64,000 bases of DNA from NCBI RefSeq assembly GCF_031764535.1, contig NZ_CP134499.1, positions 1,488,001 to 1,552,000 on the forward strand, given 5' to 3'. The notes beneath the pieces were generated by a model. That model was not told the origin of the DNA and made no database searches. It saw only the letters and a program-made list of their open reading frames with translations. Positions 26,592 through 35,822 of the stretch are shown here, in pieces. The position numbers and the translations under genes are program-made. This DNA comes from Pseudomonas sp. SG20056. Lineage in GTDB: Bacteria; Pseudomonadota; Gammaproteobacteria; Pseudomonadales; Pseudomonadaceae. Position 1 is the stretch's first letter; each line of letters begins with the position of its first letter.

Positions 26592-28286
26592 ATGGCAGAG
26601 CGTCTGTCCATTCTGATTGCCGAGGACAACGCGGCTGACCGCATGCTGTTGTCGACCATCGTCAGTCGTCAGGGCCACAGGGTACTGACTGCCAGTAATG
26701 GCCTGGAAGCCGTGGCACTGTTTGAGCAGGAGCGTCCACAGCTGGTGCTGATGGATGCCTTGATGCCGGTCATGGACGGCTTTGAAGCCGCGCGGCGGAT
26801 CAAGCAGGTCGCCGGCGAAGAACTGGTGCCGATCATCTTTCTTACCTCACTGACCGAAGGCGAAGCCCTGGTGCGCTGCCTGGAAGCCGGCGGTGACGAC
26901 TTTCTGGCCAAGCCCTATAACCGGGTGATTCTCGAAGCCAAGATCAAGGCCATGGATCGCCTGCGCCGCTTGCAGGACACCGTGCTGCAGCAGCGCGACC
27001 TGATTGCCATGCACAACGAACACCTGCTCAACGAGCAGCGTGTAGCCAAGGCGGTGTTCGACAAGGTCACTCATTCCGGTTGTCTGGATGCGCCGAATAT
27101 CCGTTATCTGCAATCGCCCTACGCGGTGTTTAACGGCGATCTGCTGCTGGCTGCGTTCAAACCCTCAGGCGGCATGCATGTGCTATTGGGCGATTTCACC
27201 GGTCACGGTTTGCCCGCGGCAATTGGCGCGATGCCGCTGGCCGAGGTGTTCTACGGCATGACGGCCAAGGGCTATTCGCTGGCCGAAGTGCTGCGCGAGA
27301 TCAACGCCAAGCTCAAACGCATTCTCCCGGTCGGGGTGTTCTGCTGCGCCACGGTGCTGAATATCAGCTTCCAGCGCCAGGTGGTCGAAGTGTGGAACGG
27401 CGGCCTGCCAGATGGCTATCTGCTGCGCGGCAGTGGCGAGCGCTTGCCGCTGGTATCGCGGCATTTGCCGCTGGGCGTGCTGGAGCCAACCGCGTTCAAC
27501 GACAAGTACGAGGTTTATCCATTGGCGCTGGGGGATCGGGTTTTCCTGCTTTCCGATGGCGTGCTGGAGGCCTGTAACAAGCAGGGCGAGTTGTTCGGGG
27601 AGGGGCGTCTGCTTGAGGTGTTTGTCGCCAATCGGCAGCAAACGGCGCTGTTTGGCGAGATTCAGCAGGCGCTGACCCGCTTCAGTGGCGAGCAGCAGGA
27701 TGATGTCAGTCTGCTTGAAGTCAGTCTGGTCGATGACGCCGAACTGAGCCGGCCGCCGCTGGCCTTCGCCGACAATGGCCAGAGCCATTCACTGGACTGG
27801 TCGGCCAGCTTCGAGTTTCGCGGAGAAACTCTGCGCCATTTCAATCCGTTGCCGTTCCTCTTGCAGCTACTGCTTGAGGTGCAGGGCTTACGGCCTCAGG
27901 GCGGCGCCTTGTTCAGTGTGCTGGCCGAGCTGTATTCGAATGCCCTGGAGCATGGCGTGCTAGGCCTGGACTCGGCGCTCAAGGCAAATGCCGAGGGTTT
28001 TGCCGAGTACTACCGTCAGCGCAGCGTACGGTTGGCAGCGCTGAGCGATGGGTTTGTGCGCTTTCATCTGCAATTGTTGCCAGAGGGCGCGGGTGGACGG
28101 TTGGTCGTGCGGGTTGAAGACAGCGGCTCGGGTTTCGATGCGCAGCAATTGCCGACAGAACCCCGTGATGCCCATAGCTTGAGCGGTCGCGGGCTGGCGC
28201 TGGTCAGGCAGTTGAGTGAACGTTGCAGTTGGGGCGACGGCGAACCGGGGGTGCGCGTGGAGTTTTCCTGGTTGCCTGGGGCATAA
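26592..28286 (+). CDS. Response regulator with PP2C phosphatase and kinase domains (HsbR-like)
   Basis: A 564-residue three-domain protein. A receiver domain (residues 5-120) has Asp55 in LVLMDALMP and Lys107 in LAKPYN. A SpoIIE-type PP2C phosphatase follows (about 150-380; GDLLLAAFKPSGGMHVLLGDFTGHG split by its metal Asp). The C-terminal HATPase/RsbW-like kinase (about 420-560) contains ELYSNALEHGVL and VEDSGSGFD. It can therefore both phosphorylate and dephosphorylate the STAS partner encoded just upstream, under control of phosphorelay input. Co-transcribed with the STAS and Hpt genes. Confidence 0.92.
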   Translation: MAERLSILIAEDNAADRMLLSTIVSRQGHRVLTASNGLEAVALFEQERPQLVLMDALMPVMDGFEAARRIKQVAGEELVPIIFLTSLTEGEALVRCLEAGGDDFLAKPYNRVILEAKIKAMDRLRRLQDTVLQQRDLIAMHNEHLLNEQRVAKAVFDKVTHSGCLDAPNIRYLQSPYAVFNGDLLLAAFKPSGGMHVLLGDFTGHGLPAAIGAMPLAEVFYGMTAKGYSLAEVLREINAKLKRILPVGVFCCATVLNISFQRQVVEVWNGGLPDGYLLRGSGERLPLVSRHLPLGVLEPTAFNDKYEVYPLALGDRVFLLSDGVLEACNKQGELFGEGRLLEVFVANRQQTALFGEIQQALTRFSGEQQDDVSLLEVSLVDDAELSRPPLAFADNGQSHSLDWSASFEFRGETLRHFNPLPFLLQLLLEVQGLRPQGGALFSVLAELYSNALEHGVLGLDSALKANAEGFAEYYRQRSVRLAALSDGFVRFHLQLLPEGAGGRLVVRVEDSGSGFDAQQLPTEPRDAHSLSGRGLALVRQLSERCSWGDGEPGVRVEFSWLPGA

Positions 28287-28316
28287 TCCAAGGCAATACG
28301 CGAGGGGAGCGAGCAG

Positions 28317-28670
28317 TTGTCCGATATTCACCTTGATAGCGCAGTATTGGCGGCTTTGCAGGACGTCATGGAAGATGAATACCCGGTTCTGCTGGATACC
28401 TTCCTGATCGACTCCGAAGAGCGCCTGCTGGTGTTGCGTCAGGCTGAGCGGGCAGCCGATGCGCAGAGCCTGCGCTTGGCAGCTCACAGCTTCAAAGGCA
28501 GCTGCAGCAATATGGGTGCACTGATGTTGGCCGGGCTGTGCAAACAGCTGGAGGAGGCCGGGCGGCGTGAGCAGTTGGAGCTGGCCCCTGATCTGGTTGA
28601 GCAGATCGAGCGTGAATTTGCCATCGTGCGCATTCTTCTCAAGTCCGAGCGGCAGCGTTATCGGCACTAG
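28317..28670 (+). CDS. Histidine phosphotransfer (Hpt) protein
   Basis: A 117-residue Hpt domain with the phospho-accepting histidine in AAHSFKGSCSNMGA (His57). It lies 30 bases after the receiver-PP2C-kinase gene and is the natural phosphodonor to its receiver. The start is TTG at 28317, preceded by GAGGGGAG. The sensor kinase feeding it is not in the window; in P. aeruginosa the similar HptB relay is fed by several hybrid kinases. Confidence 0.9.
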   Translation: MSDIHLDSAVLAALQDVMEDEYPVLLDTFLIDSEERLLVLRQAERAADAQSLRLAAHSFKGSCSNMGALMLAGLCKQLEEAGRREQLELAPDLVEQIEREFAIVRILLKSERQRYRH

Positions 28671-28731
28671 CCTTGCTGCTTCTGTCTCTGGTCGCTACAT
28701 TTTTCCCCGCTGAACCTGCCCGCCAACAAGT

Positions 28732-28747
28732 TGGCCCGCGCCTTGCA
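28732..28747 (+). promoter_or_regulatory. Sigma-54 promoter of fliK
   Basis: TGGCCC-GCGCC-TTGCA matches the RpoN consensus with one change, 38 bases upstream of the fliK start and downstream of the Hpt gene, giving fliK its own transcription start. Confidence 0.85.
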
Positions 28748-28785
28748 AAACTCTCCACACGACCAACCCCGAGCGGAGAGTATCC

Positions 28786-30036
28786 ATGTCCGTTGCCCCC
28801 GATCTGCTGCTCAAGTCGGCACCTGAAGTAAAGCCCAGGGCTGCTGCATCAAAACCGCCGGAAAAACCTGCGCAGCCCAATAGAAATGAAGCTTCCAGCT
28901 TCTCTCAGGTGTATGCCAAAGAGCGTCAGGCCAAGGCGGAAGCGCGCAACGATGCGTCCGCCAAGCCTGCGCGTGAGAGCAAAGTTGATAAAGACGAGCC
29001 GCAGGATGCGCAGGTGCCAGCTGCCGCTGGGCAGGCCGAGGTTGCCGATAGCGGCAAGCCTTTGCCGACTGACCCGGCAAGCGATGGCGCAGTGCTGGAT
29101 CCGCTGCTGTTGCTCGGCATAACCGGCGAGATGCCGGCGGAGGAGGCTGAAGAGTTGGCGCCGGACACAGAGCCTGCGCCACTGCTGGTCACTACCGGCA
29201 GCCTGACCAGCTCAGGCCCGGCGAGCATGACTGAGGCCAGCTTCGATGCTGAGCTGGATTCACTTAACCAGCTGCCGGCAGTGCGCATGGCGTTGGAAAT
29301 GGGTGCGAAGGAAAAACTGCAGGCCGATCAGGCCATAACTCCTTCAGCGCAGGCGCAAAACGTCAGTCAGAGCTTGCTGGCCAGTCAAGTGGTACAGGAT
29401 GAAGCCCCGGTCGAGGTGGATAGCCTGGAACTGCCAGAGATACAGCTCGAAGCCCTCACCGGTAAAAGCCTGGAGGCGTTGAAGGAAGGCACGGCCAATA
29501 ACGCGCCGGAGAACTTTGTCAGTAAGCTCAATGCCCTGACTCAGGCGATGAACCAACAAGTGACTCAGGCACGCGCGCCCTTATTGGCTGGCCAACCGGT
29601 GGCCATGCAGCAGGGTGGCTGGAGCGAAGCAGTTGTGGATCGGGTGATGGTAATGTCCAGCCAGAACCTCAAGTCGGCTGAGATTCAGCTGGATCCTGCA
29701 GAGCTCGGCCGTTTGGAAGTGCGCATCAGTGTCAACCAGGAGCAAAGCCAGGTGACATTCGCCAGCCCGCATGCTGGAGTGCGTGAAGCGCTGGACTCGC
29801 AGATGCACCGTTTGCGTGAGCTGTTCGCCCAGCAGGGCATGAACCAGCTCGACGTGAACGTCTCTGATCAGTCGCTTAGCCGCGGTTGGCAAGGGCAGGA
29901 AGGTGATGGTGGCAAAGGTCGTGGCGGCTCCTCCGGCGAGTTACTTGGCGCTGATGAGGAGCTGCATTCGAGTGCTGTCGAGTCTGCCCGCGCGACTTCT
30001 GTGAGTGCTCGTGGGTTGGTCGATTACTACGCATAG
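28786..30036 (+). CDS. fliK: Flagellar hook-length control protein FliK
   Basis: A 416-residue secreted ruler protein. The N-terminal two-thirds are low-complexity, rich in Ala, Glu and Pro, as usual for the ruler part. The conserved C-terminal Flg_hook domain (about residues 275-360) contains SAEIQLDPAELGRLEVRIS and HRLRELFAQQGM and interacts with FlhB to switch export from hook to filament substrates. It has its own sigma-54 promoter and terminator, so it forms a single-gene unit. Confidence 0.92.
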   Translation: MSVAPDLLLKSAPEVKPRAAASKPPEKPAQPNRNEASSFSQVYAKERQAKAEARNDASAKPARESKVDKDEPQDAQVPAAAGQAEVADSGKPLPTDPASDGAVLDPLLLLGITGEMPAEEAEELAPDTEPAPLLVTTGSLTSSGPASMTEASFDAELDSLNQLPAVRMALEMGAKEKLQADQAITPSAQAQNVSQSLLASQVVQDEAPVEVDSLELPEIQLEALTGKSLEALKEGTANNAPENFVSKLNALTQAMNQQVTQARAPLLAGQPVAMQQGGWSEAVVDRVMVMSSQNLKSAEIQLDPAELGRLEVRISVNQEQSQVTFASPHAGVREALDSQMHRLRELFAQQGMNQLDVNVSDQSLSRGWQGQEGDGGKGRGGSSGELLGADEELHSSAVESARATSVSARGLVDYYA

Positions 30037-30083
30037 AGCGCTTGCTGCTGTAGTTGCATGCCCCACTGATCTAAACTGCATTT

Positions 30084-30119
30084 CGCCCGGCTCCCATTGT
30101 GTGGGAGTCGGGCGATTTT
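30084..30119 (+). terminator. Rho-independent terminator of fliK
   Basis: CGCCCGGCTCCCA and TGGGAGTCGGGCG form a 13-bp stem with one mismatch around a TTGTG loop, followed by ATTTTG. Confidence 0.9.
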
Positions 30120-30204
30120 GTTTGGGGCGTGGGTTTATCTGATGCCTTGGTCGTATCACCCTTGGGTGCTACGCCACCCGTATTGAGCAGGTTTGTTAAT
30201 AGAC

Positions 30205-30220
30205 TGGCATAACACTTGCT
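30205..30220 (+). promoter_or_regulatory. Sigma-54 promoter of fliL
   Basis: TGGCAT-AACAC-TTGCT fits the RpoN -24/-12 consensus with one deviation, 50 bases upstream of fliL. It would drive fliLMNOPQR-flhB. Confidence 0.9.
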
Positions 30221-30270
30221 CTTAACCCTTTGAAAACGGATAGAACTCCGAATAACGACGGATTATTGGC

Positions 30271-30798
30271 ATGGCTAAGAAAGAAGCAGCACCAGCGCCG
30301 GCAAATGCTGAGGCGAAACCAGCCGGCAAAATGAAGCTGATCATTATCATCGTTATTGCGGTGTTGCTCGCTGTGGGTCTTTCCGTGGGTGGCACCTGGT
30401 TCTTTCTGAACAAGAAGGATGCCGGCGCTGAAGAGGCCAAGGCCGAAGCCAGTGCCGAGCCTGCGGTGCCAGTCAAGCAAGCGGCGATCTATGAAGAGCT
30501 GTCACCGGCATTCGTGGTGAACTTCAATCATCAGGGCCGCGCCCGCTATATGCAGGTCAGTGTGGCCCTGATGACCCGTGATCAGGTCGCTCTCGATGCG
30601 CTCAAGGTGCATATGCCCGTGTTGCGTAATCGCCTGGTGATGCTGTTTTCCGGTCAGGACTTTGCTTCTTTGATTACCCCGGTGGGCAAGGAAATGTTGC
30701 GTCAGCAGGCCACCGCCAGCGTGCAGGAACTGGCCGAGAAAGAGACCGGCAAGGTTACGGTCGAGCAAGTGCTGTTCACCAACCTCGTGTTGCAGTAA
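30271..30798 (+). CDS. fliL: Flagellar basal body-associated protein FliL
   Basis: A 175-residue protein with a short cytoplasmic tail, one membrane segment (about residues 22-46) and a periplasmic domain with YEELSPAFVVNF and RARYMQVSVALMTRD. FliL forms rings around the stators and supports torque at high load. First gene of the fliL-flhB operon behind the sigma-54 site. Confidence 0.96.
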   Translation: MAKKEAAPAPANAEAKPAGKMKLIIIIVIAVLLAVGLSVGGTWFFLNKKDAGAEEAKAEASAEPAVPVKQAAIYEELSPAFVVNFNHQGRARYMQVSVALMTRDQVALDALKVHMPVLRNRLVMLFSGQDFASLITPVGKEMLRQQATASVQELAEKETGKVTVEQVLFTNLVLQ

Positions 30799-30811
30799 TC
30801 AGGAGCCGTAT

Positions 30812-31783
30812 ATGGCTGTGCAAGACCTGCTTTCCCAAGATGAAATCGATGCCCTGCTGCATGGTGTCGATGACGGCTTGGTTGAAACCGAGGACGAAGC
30901 CGAACCGGGAAGCGTCAAACAATATGACCTGACCAGCCAGGACCGCATCGTTCGTGGGCGCATGCCAACGCTTGAGATGATCAACGAGCGTTTCGCCCGC
31001 TACACCCGCATCAGCATGTTCAACCTGCTGCGCCGTTCTGCTGATGTGGCGGTGGGCGGCGTGCAGGTGATGAAGTTCGGCGAGTACGTGCACTCGCTGT
31101 ATGTGCCGACCAGCCTCAATCTGGTGAAGATGAAGCCGCTGCGCGGTACGGGCCTGTTTATTCTCGACGCCAAACTGGTGTTCAAGCTGGTGGACAACTT
31201 CTTCGGTGGCGACGGTCGTCACGCCAAGATCGAAGGGCGCGAATTCACCCCAACCGAGCTGCGCGTCGTGCGCATGGTGCTGGATCAGGCCTTTATCGAC
31301 CTCAAGGAAGCCTGGCACGCGGTGATGGATATCAACTTCGAGTACGTCAACTCGGAAGTGAACCCGGCGCTGGCCAACATCGTCAGCCCCAGTGAAGTGA
31401 TCGTGGTGTCCACCTTCCATATCGAGCTCGACGGTGGTGGCGGCGATCTACATATCACCATGCCTTATTCGATGATCGAGCCGATCCGCGAGATGCTCGA
31501 CGCAGGCTTCCAGTCCGATGTCGACGATCAGGACGAGCGCTGGATCAAGGCCCTGCGTGAAGACATTCTTGGCGTCAGCGTGCCCTTGGGCGCGACTGTT
31601 GCCCGCCGCCAGCTCAAACTGCGCGACATTCTGCATATGCAACCTGGTGACGTGATACCGGTGGAGCTGCCGGAAAGCGTGGTGCTCTGCGCCAACGGGG
31701 TGCCCTCATTCAAGGTCAAGATGGGGGCGCACAAAGGCAAGCTGGCTTTGCAGGTGCTCGGCCCCATTGAGCGTAACCGCTAA
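30812..31783 (+). CDS. fliM: Flagellar motor switch protein FliM
   Basis: A 323-residue C-ring protein. The N-terminal LSQDEIDALLHG peptide (residues 6-17) is the phospho-CheY docking site. The middle CheC-like domain and C-terminal SpoA domain follow (VPLGATVARRQLKLRDILHMQPGD, split across a conserved Leu). It receives the chemotaxis signal and shifts FliG. Begins 13 bases after fliL. Confidence 0.98.
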   Translation: MAVQDLLSQDEIDALLHGVDDGLVETEDEAEPGSVKQYDLTSQDRIVRGRMPTLEMINERFARYTRISMFNLLRRSADVAVGGVQVMKFGEYVHSLYVPTSLNLVKMKPLRGTGLFILDAKLVFKLVDNFFGGDGRHAKIEGREFTPTELRVVRMVLDQAFIDLKEAWHAVMDINFEYVNSEVNPALANIVSPSEVIVVSTFHIELDGGGGDLHITMPYSMIEPIREMLDAGFQSDVDDQDERWIKALREDILGVSVPLGATVARRQLKLRDILHMQPGDVIPVELPESVVLCANGVPSFKVKMGAHKGKLALQVLGPIERNR

Positions 31784-31815
31784 TCCCCCTATTCAACGCC
31801 AGCCGAGGAAAAACG

Positions 31816-32286
31816 ATGGCAGACGAAAACGAGAACGAAGCCAGCTCCCCCGAGGAACAGGCACTTGCCGATGAGTGGGCGGCTGCATTATCCGAAGCCG
31901 GTGATGCCGGGCAGGACGATATCGACGCCATGCTCGCCGCCAGCGACCCGGGACCGGCGGCGCCACGTGCGCCGATGGAGGAGTTCGACAGTGCGCCGAA
32001 GATGAACCTGCCGGTTAATCTGGATGGGCCGAATCTGGATGTGATTCTGGATATCCCAGTGTCGATTTCCATGGAGGTCGGCAATACCGATATCACTATC
32101 CGCAACCTGTTGCAGCTCAACCAGGGGTCGGTGATTGAACTGGATCGTCTGGCCGGTGAGCCGTTGGATGTACTGGTCAACGGCACCTTGATTGCCCACG
32201 GTGAAGTGGTGGTGGTGAACGAGAAGTTCGGCATTCGCCTGACCGACGTGATCAGCCCTAGCGAACGCATCAAGAAGCTGCGCTAA
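31816..32286 (+). CDS. fliN: Flagellar motor switch protein FliN
   Basis: A 156-residue protein. The C-terminal SpoA domain (about 80-156) contains LDVILDIPVSISMEVGNT and RLTDVISPSERIKKLR, split by conserved hydrophobics. The N-terminal extension is acidic and disordered-looking, longer than in E. coli but usual in Pseudomonas. It builds the lower C ring and anchors the FliH-FliI complex. Confidence 0.97.
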   Translation: MADENENEASSPEEQALADEWAAALSEAGDAGQDDIDAMLAASDPGPAAPRAPMEEFDSAPKMNLPVNLDGPNLDVILDIPVSISMEVGNTDITIRNLLQLNQGSVIELDRLAGEPLDVLVNGTLIAHGEVVVVNEKFGIRLTDVISPSERIKKLR

Positions 32287-32288
32287 CC

Positions 32289-32720
32289 ATGCATAGAATT
32301 CTTCTGTTGGGCCTGGCGCTCCCTTTCGCTGCAATGGCTGCGGAGCCGGCAGCGCAAACGGCTGTGCCTCTTGCCGGAACAGGCATGGGTGGGCAGCTTG
32401 TACAGTTGTTGCTGGGCCTGCTGCTGGTGATCGGTTTGATCTTTCTGCTGGCCTGGCTGATGCGTCGGGTGCAGCAGATCGTGCCGCGTGGCGGTCAGGT
32501 CATCAAAGTGCTGGCCACTCAGGCGCTGGGGCCGCGTGATCGCCTGGTGCTGGTGCAGGTGGGTAACGAGCAGGTATTGCTGGGTCTGACCCCGGGCACC
32601 ATCACGTCGTTGCATGTGCTGAAAGAACCGGTGCATATGCCGGATGCTGAACCTGCCTCGACCGAGTTTGCTCAGCGCCTGATGGAGCTGTTGGGTAAAG
32701 ACCAGAAGGACAAGTCGTGA
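32289..32720 (+). CDS. fliO: Flagellar export apparatus protein FliO
   Basis: A 143-residue protein with a signal-like N-terminus, one membrane helix (about 35-60; [18 protein letters not shown]) and a cytoplasmic beta domain with [20 protein letters not shown]. FliO assists assembly of the FliP pore ring. Begins 2 bases after fliN and overlaps the fliP start. Confidence 0.92.
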   Translation: MHRILLLGLALPFAAMAAEPAAQTAVPLAGTGMGGQLVQLLLGLLLVIGLIFLLAWLMRRVQQIVPRGGQVIKVLATQALGPRDRLVLVQVGNEQVLLGLTPGTITSLHVLKEPVHMPDAEPASTEFAQRLMELLGKDQKDKS

Positions 32721-33505
32721 TGCTGCGTTTGCTGCTGATGCTGGTTTTTAGCCTGGGTGCGTCACTGGTATTCGCTGCCGATCCGCCGACTGCCAGTACC
32801 TTGATTCAGTCGGGCAATAACCCGCTGTCGATCCCGGCCATCACCCTGAGTACCGACACAGCTGGGCAGCAGGAGTACTCGGTCAGCCTGCAAATCCTGC
32901 TGATCATGACTGCGCTGAGCTTTATTCCAGCGTTTGTCATGCTGATGACCAGTTTTACCCGGATCATCATTGTCTTCTCGATTCTGCGTCAGGCCCTGGG
33001 GTTGCAACAGACACCGTCGAACCAGATTCTGGTCGGGCTGGCGCTGTTTCTGACCATGTTTATCATGGCCCCGGTGTTCGACCAGATTAACCGCGAGGCA
33101 CTGCAGCCCTACCTGAACGAGCAAATGCCGGCGCAGGAAGCGATCCTCAAGGCCGAAGGGCCGATCAAGAACTTTATGCTGTCGCAGACCCGTGAAAGCG
33201 ATCTGGAGCTGTTTGTGCGTCTGTCCAAGCGCACTGATATCGCCAGCCCGGAAGAGGCGCCGCTGACCATTCTGGTGCCGGCATTTGTCACCTCCGAGCT
33301 GAAAACCGCCTTCCAGATCGGCTTTATGATCTTTATCCCGTTCCTGATCATCGACATGGTGGTGGCCAGTATTCTGATGGCGATGGGGATGATGATGCTC
33401 TCGCCGCTGATCATTTCCCTGCCGTTCAAGATCATGCTGTTTGTGTTGATTGATGGCTGGGCGCTGATTATGGGCACCCTGGCCGCCAGCTTCGGAGGCA
33501 CATAG
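32720..33505 (+). CDS. fliP: Flagellar export gate protein FliP
   Basis: A 261-residue membrane protein with a cleavable signal peptide (to about residue 21) and four membrane segments. [40 protein letters not shown] and [20 protein letters not shown] are highly conserved in FliP/SctR. It forms the export pore with FliQ and FliR. ATG 32720 overlaps the fliO stop by one base; GTG 32717 is an alternative with better Shine-Dalgarno spacing and adds one residue. Confidence 0.97.
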   Translation: MLRLLLMLVFSLGASLVFAADPPTASTLIQSGNNPLSIPAITLSTDTAGQQEYSVSLQILLIMTALSFIPAFVMLMTSFTRIIIVFSILRQALGLQQTPSNQILVGLALFLTMFIMAPVFDQINREALQPYLNEQMPAQEAILKAEGPIKNFMLSQTRESDLELFVRLSKRTDIASPEEAPLTILVPAFVTSELKTAFQIGFMIFIPFLIIDMVVASILMAMGMMMLSPLIISLPFKIMLFVLIDGWALIMGTLAASFGGT

Positions 33506-33507
33506 CC

Positions 33508-33777
33508 ATGACTCCCGAGGTGGCTGTTGATCTGGTGCGCGATGCCTTGTGGCTGACGGCCATGATTGTGGGGATTCTGGTGGTTCCCAGCTTGATTGTT
33601 GGCTTGCTAGTGGCGATGTTTCAGGCGGCCACTCAAATTAACGAGCAGACCTTAAGTTTCTTGCCGAGGCTATTGGTGATCCTGCTGGTGCTGATTTTTG
33701 CGGGTCCCTGGCTGGTGCGCGAGCTGATGGAATACACCGAGACTCTGATCATGAATATTCCGATGCTGATCGGCTGA
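33508..33777 (+). CDS. fliQ: Flagellar export gate protein FliQ
   Basis: An 89-residue protein with two membrane helices. VPSLIVGLLVAMFQAATQIN and EQTLSFLPRLL are the FliQ/SctS hallmarks. It surrounds the FliP pore with four copies. Lies 2 bases after fliP. Confidence 0.97.
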   Translation: MTPEVAVDLVRDALWLTAMIVGILVVPSLIVGLLVAMFQAATQINEQTLSFLPRLLVILLVLIFAGPWLVRELMEYTETLIMNIPMLIG

Positions 33778-33778
33778 C

Positions 33779-34555
33779 ATGTTCGAGCTAAGCAACGAGC
33801 AGATCGGTGCATGGGTGGGCAGCTTTCTGTTGCCGCTGTTTCGTATTGCGGCGCTGTTGATGTTTATGCCGATCATTGGCACCCAGCTGGTTTCGGCGCG
33901 GGTGCGCCTGTACCTGTCCCTGGCCATTTGTCTGGTGATCATGCCGACCCTGCCGCCGATGCCTGTCATTGATGCGATCAGCGTGCAGGCATTTATCTGG
34001 ATTGCCCAGGAAATTCTGATCGGCATGATGCTGGGTTTTGTTCTGCAGCTGTTCTTCCAGGTTTTCGTGATTGCCGGGCAGATCGTCGCCATGCAGATGG
34101 GCTTGGGTTTTGCCTCTATGGTTGACCCGGCTAACGGTATTTCGGTGCCAGTGATCGGTCAGTTGTTCATGATTCTGGTGACCTTGCTGTTTCTCGCCAT
34201 GAACGCCCATCTGGTGGTGTTTGAAGTGCTGACTGAGAGTTTCTTCACCTTGCCAGTCGGCGGTGGCTTTCTGGTGGAAAACTACTGGGAAATTGCCAAC
34301 AAACTGGGTTGGGTGTTGGGGGCGGCTCTGCTTCTGGTATTGCCGGCAATAACCGCATTGTTGGTGATCAATCTGGCATTCGGGGTGATGACCCGCGCTG
34401 CGCCGCAGTTGAATATCTTTTCTATCGGTTTCCCGCTGACTCTTGTGTTGGGTATGGTCATCGTGTGGATCGGCATGACCGACATCCTTGCGCAGTACCA
34501 GGTATTTGCCACCGAGGCGTTGCAATTCTTGCGTGAAATGGCGCGGGCGAATTAA
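33779..34555 (+). CDS. fliR: Flagellar export gate protein FliR
   Basis: A 258-residue protein with six predicted membrane segments. RIAALLMFMPIIGTQLVSAR, EILIGMMLGFVLQLFF and MGLGFASMVDPANG fit FliR/SctT. One copy completes the FliPQR pore. Begins one base after the fliQ stop. Confidence 0.97.
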   Translation: MFELSNEQIGAWVGSFLLPLFRIAALLMFMPIIGTQLVSARVRLYLSLAICLVIMPTLPPMPVIDAISVQAFIWIAQEILIGMMLGFVLQLFFQVFVIAGQIVAMQMGLGFASMVDPANGISVPVIGQLFMILVTLLFLAMNAHLVVFEVLTESFFTLPVGGGFLVENYWEIANKLGWVLGAALLLVLPAITALLVINLAFGVMTRAAPQLNIFSIGFPLTLVLGMVIVWIGMTDILAQYQVFATEALQFLREMARAN

Positions 34556-34558
34556 TCC

Positions 34559-35695
34559 ATGGCCGAATCCGAGAGCGGTGCCGATAAAAGCGAGGAACCC
34601 ACGGAGAAACGCCTACGCGAATCCCGTGAGAAGGGCCAGATTGCCCGTTCCAAAGAGCTCAATACCCTGGCTGTGACCCTCGGTGGTTTTGGTGGCATGC
34701 TGGCTTTCGGCGGCAGCATGGCCAATGCCATGCTCGACATCATGCGTGGCAACTTCTCGCTACCCCGTGACGTGATCATGGATGAGCGCAGCATGGCCCT
34801 GTGGCTGGCGGCATCTGGGCAGATTGCGTTGGAGGCCTTGTTCCCGCTGTTTGTGCTGCTGCTGATCGTATCGATTGTGGGGCCGATTTCTCTCGGCGGC
34901 TGGCTGTTCTCTGCCGAAGCCATGGCGCCCAAACTCAGTCGAATGGATCCCTTGGCAGGGCTTAAACGCATGTTCTCGACCAGTGCTCTGGTCGAGCTGC
35001 TCAAGGCGTTGGCCAAGTTCATCCTGATTCTGCTGGTAGGTGTGGCCGTGTTGTCGGCCTGGCAGGACGATCTGTTGGCGATAGTGCATGAGCCGATAGA
35101 GTCGGCCATTCTGCACTCAGCCAGTGTGGTGGGGTGGAGCGCGCTGTGGATGTCTTGCGGGTTGATTCTGATTGCCGCCGTGGATGTGCCATTCCAGCTC
35201 TGGAGCAGCAAACAGAAGCTGATGATGACCAAGCAGGAAGTGCGCGACGAGTACAAGGACAGCGAGGGCAAGCCCGAGGTCAAGCAGCGTATTCGCCAGC
35301 TGCAGCGCGAAATGGCCGAGCGGCGCATGATGCAGTCGGTGCCTGACGCCGACGTGGTCATCACCAACCCGACGCACTTTGCCGTGGCCTTGAAGTACGA
35401 CCCGGCCAAGGGCAGTGCGCCCGTGCTGCTGGCCAAGGGCGGTGATTTCACTGCCTTGAAGATTCGCGAAATCGCCAACGAGCACAAGGTCATGGTGCTG
35501 GAGTCGCCGGCTCTGGCGCGGGCGGTGTTCTATTCCACCGAACTGGATCAGGAAATTCCCGCCGGCCTGTATCTGGCCATCGCCCAGGTGTTGGCTTACG
35601 TCTATCAGCTGCGCCAGTACCAGGCCGGTAAGGGCAAACGCCCAGGGCCGCTACCGGAGATGCCAATCCCGCCGGATTTACGTCGCGACGAGTGA
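34559..35695 (+). CDS. flhB: Flagellar export specificity protein FlhB
   Basis: A 378-residue protein with four membrane segments and a cytoplasmic C-terminal domain that cleaves itself in the NPTH motif (Asn270-Pro271-Thr272-His273), allowing the switch from hook to filament export after contact with FliK. The N-terminal EEPTEKRLRESREKGQIARS is typical. Last gene of the fliL operon. A free-standing copy of its post-cleavage fragment is encoded at 50022-50348. Confidence 0.98.
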   Translation: MAESESGADKSEEPTEKRLRESREKGQIARSKELNTLAVTLGGFGGMLAFGGSMANAMLDIMRGNFSLPRDVIMDERSMALWLAASGQIALEALFPLFVLLLIVSIVGPISLGGWLFSAEAMAPKLSRMDPLAGLKRMFSTSALVELLKALAKFILILLVGVAVLSAWQDDLLAIVHEPIESAILHSASVVGWSALWMSCGLILIAAVDVPFQLWSSKQKLMMTKQEVRDEYKDSEGKPEVKQRIRQLQREMAERRMMQSVPDADVVITNPTHFAVALKYDPAKGSAPVLLAKGGDFTALKIREIANEHKVMVLESPALARAVFYSTELDQEIPAGLYLAIAQVLAYVYQLRQYQAGKGKRPGPLPEMPIPPDLRRDE

Positions 35696-35749
35696 CGGTG
35701 AGTGCCGATGTAGCTGGGTTAACTGTTGTTTGGTTTGGCCTGGCAAAGT

Positions 35750-35765
35750 TGGACAGCTTCTTGCA
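35750..35765 (+). promoter_or_regulatory. Sigma-54 promoter of flhA
   Basis: TGGACA-GCTTC-TTGCA matches the RpoN consensus apart from positions in the first element, 58 bases upstream of flhA. It would drive flhA-flhF-fleN-fliA. Confidence 0.85.
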
Positions 35766-35822
35766 AAACCCTCCCCAAAGGCGCGACACGCGTCAAAAGA
35801 TTGAATTGGCTGGGGTAGTGGT

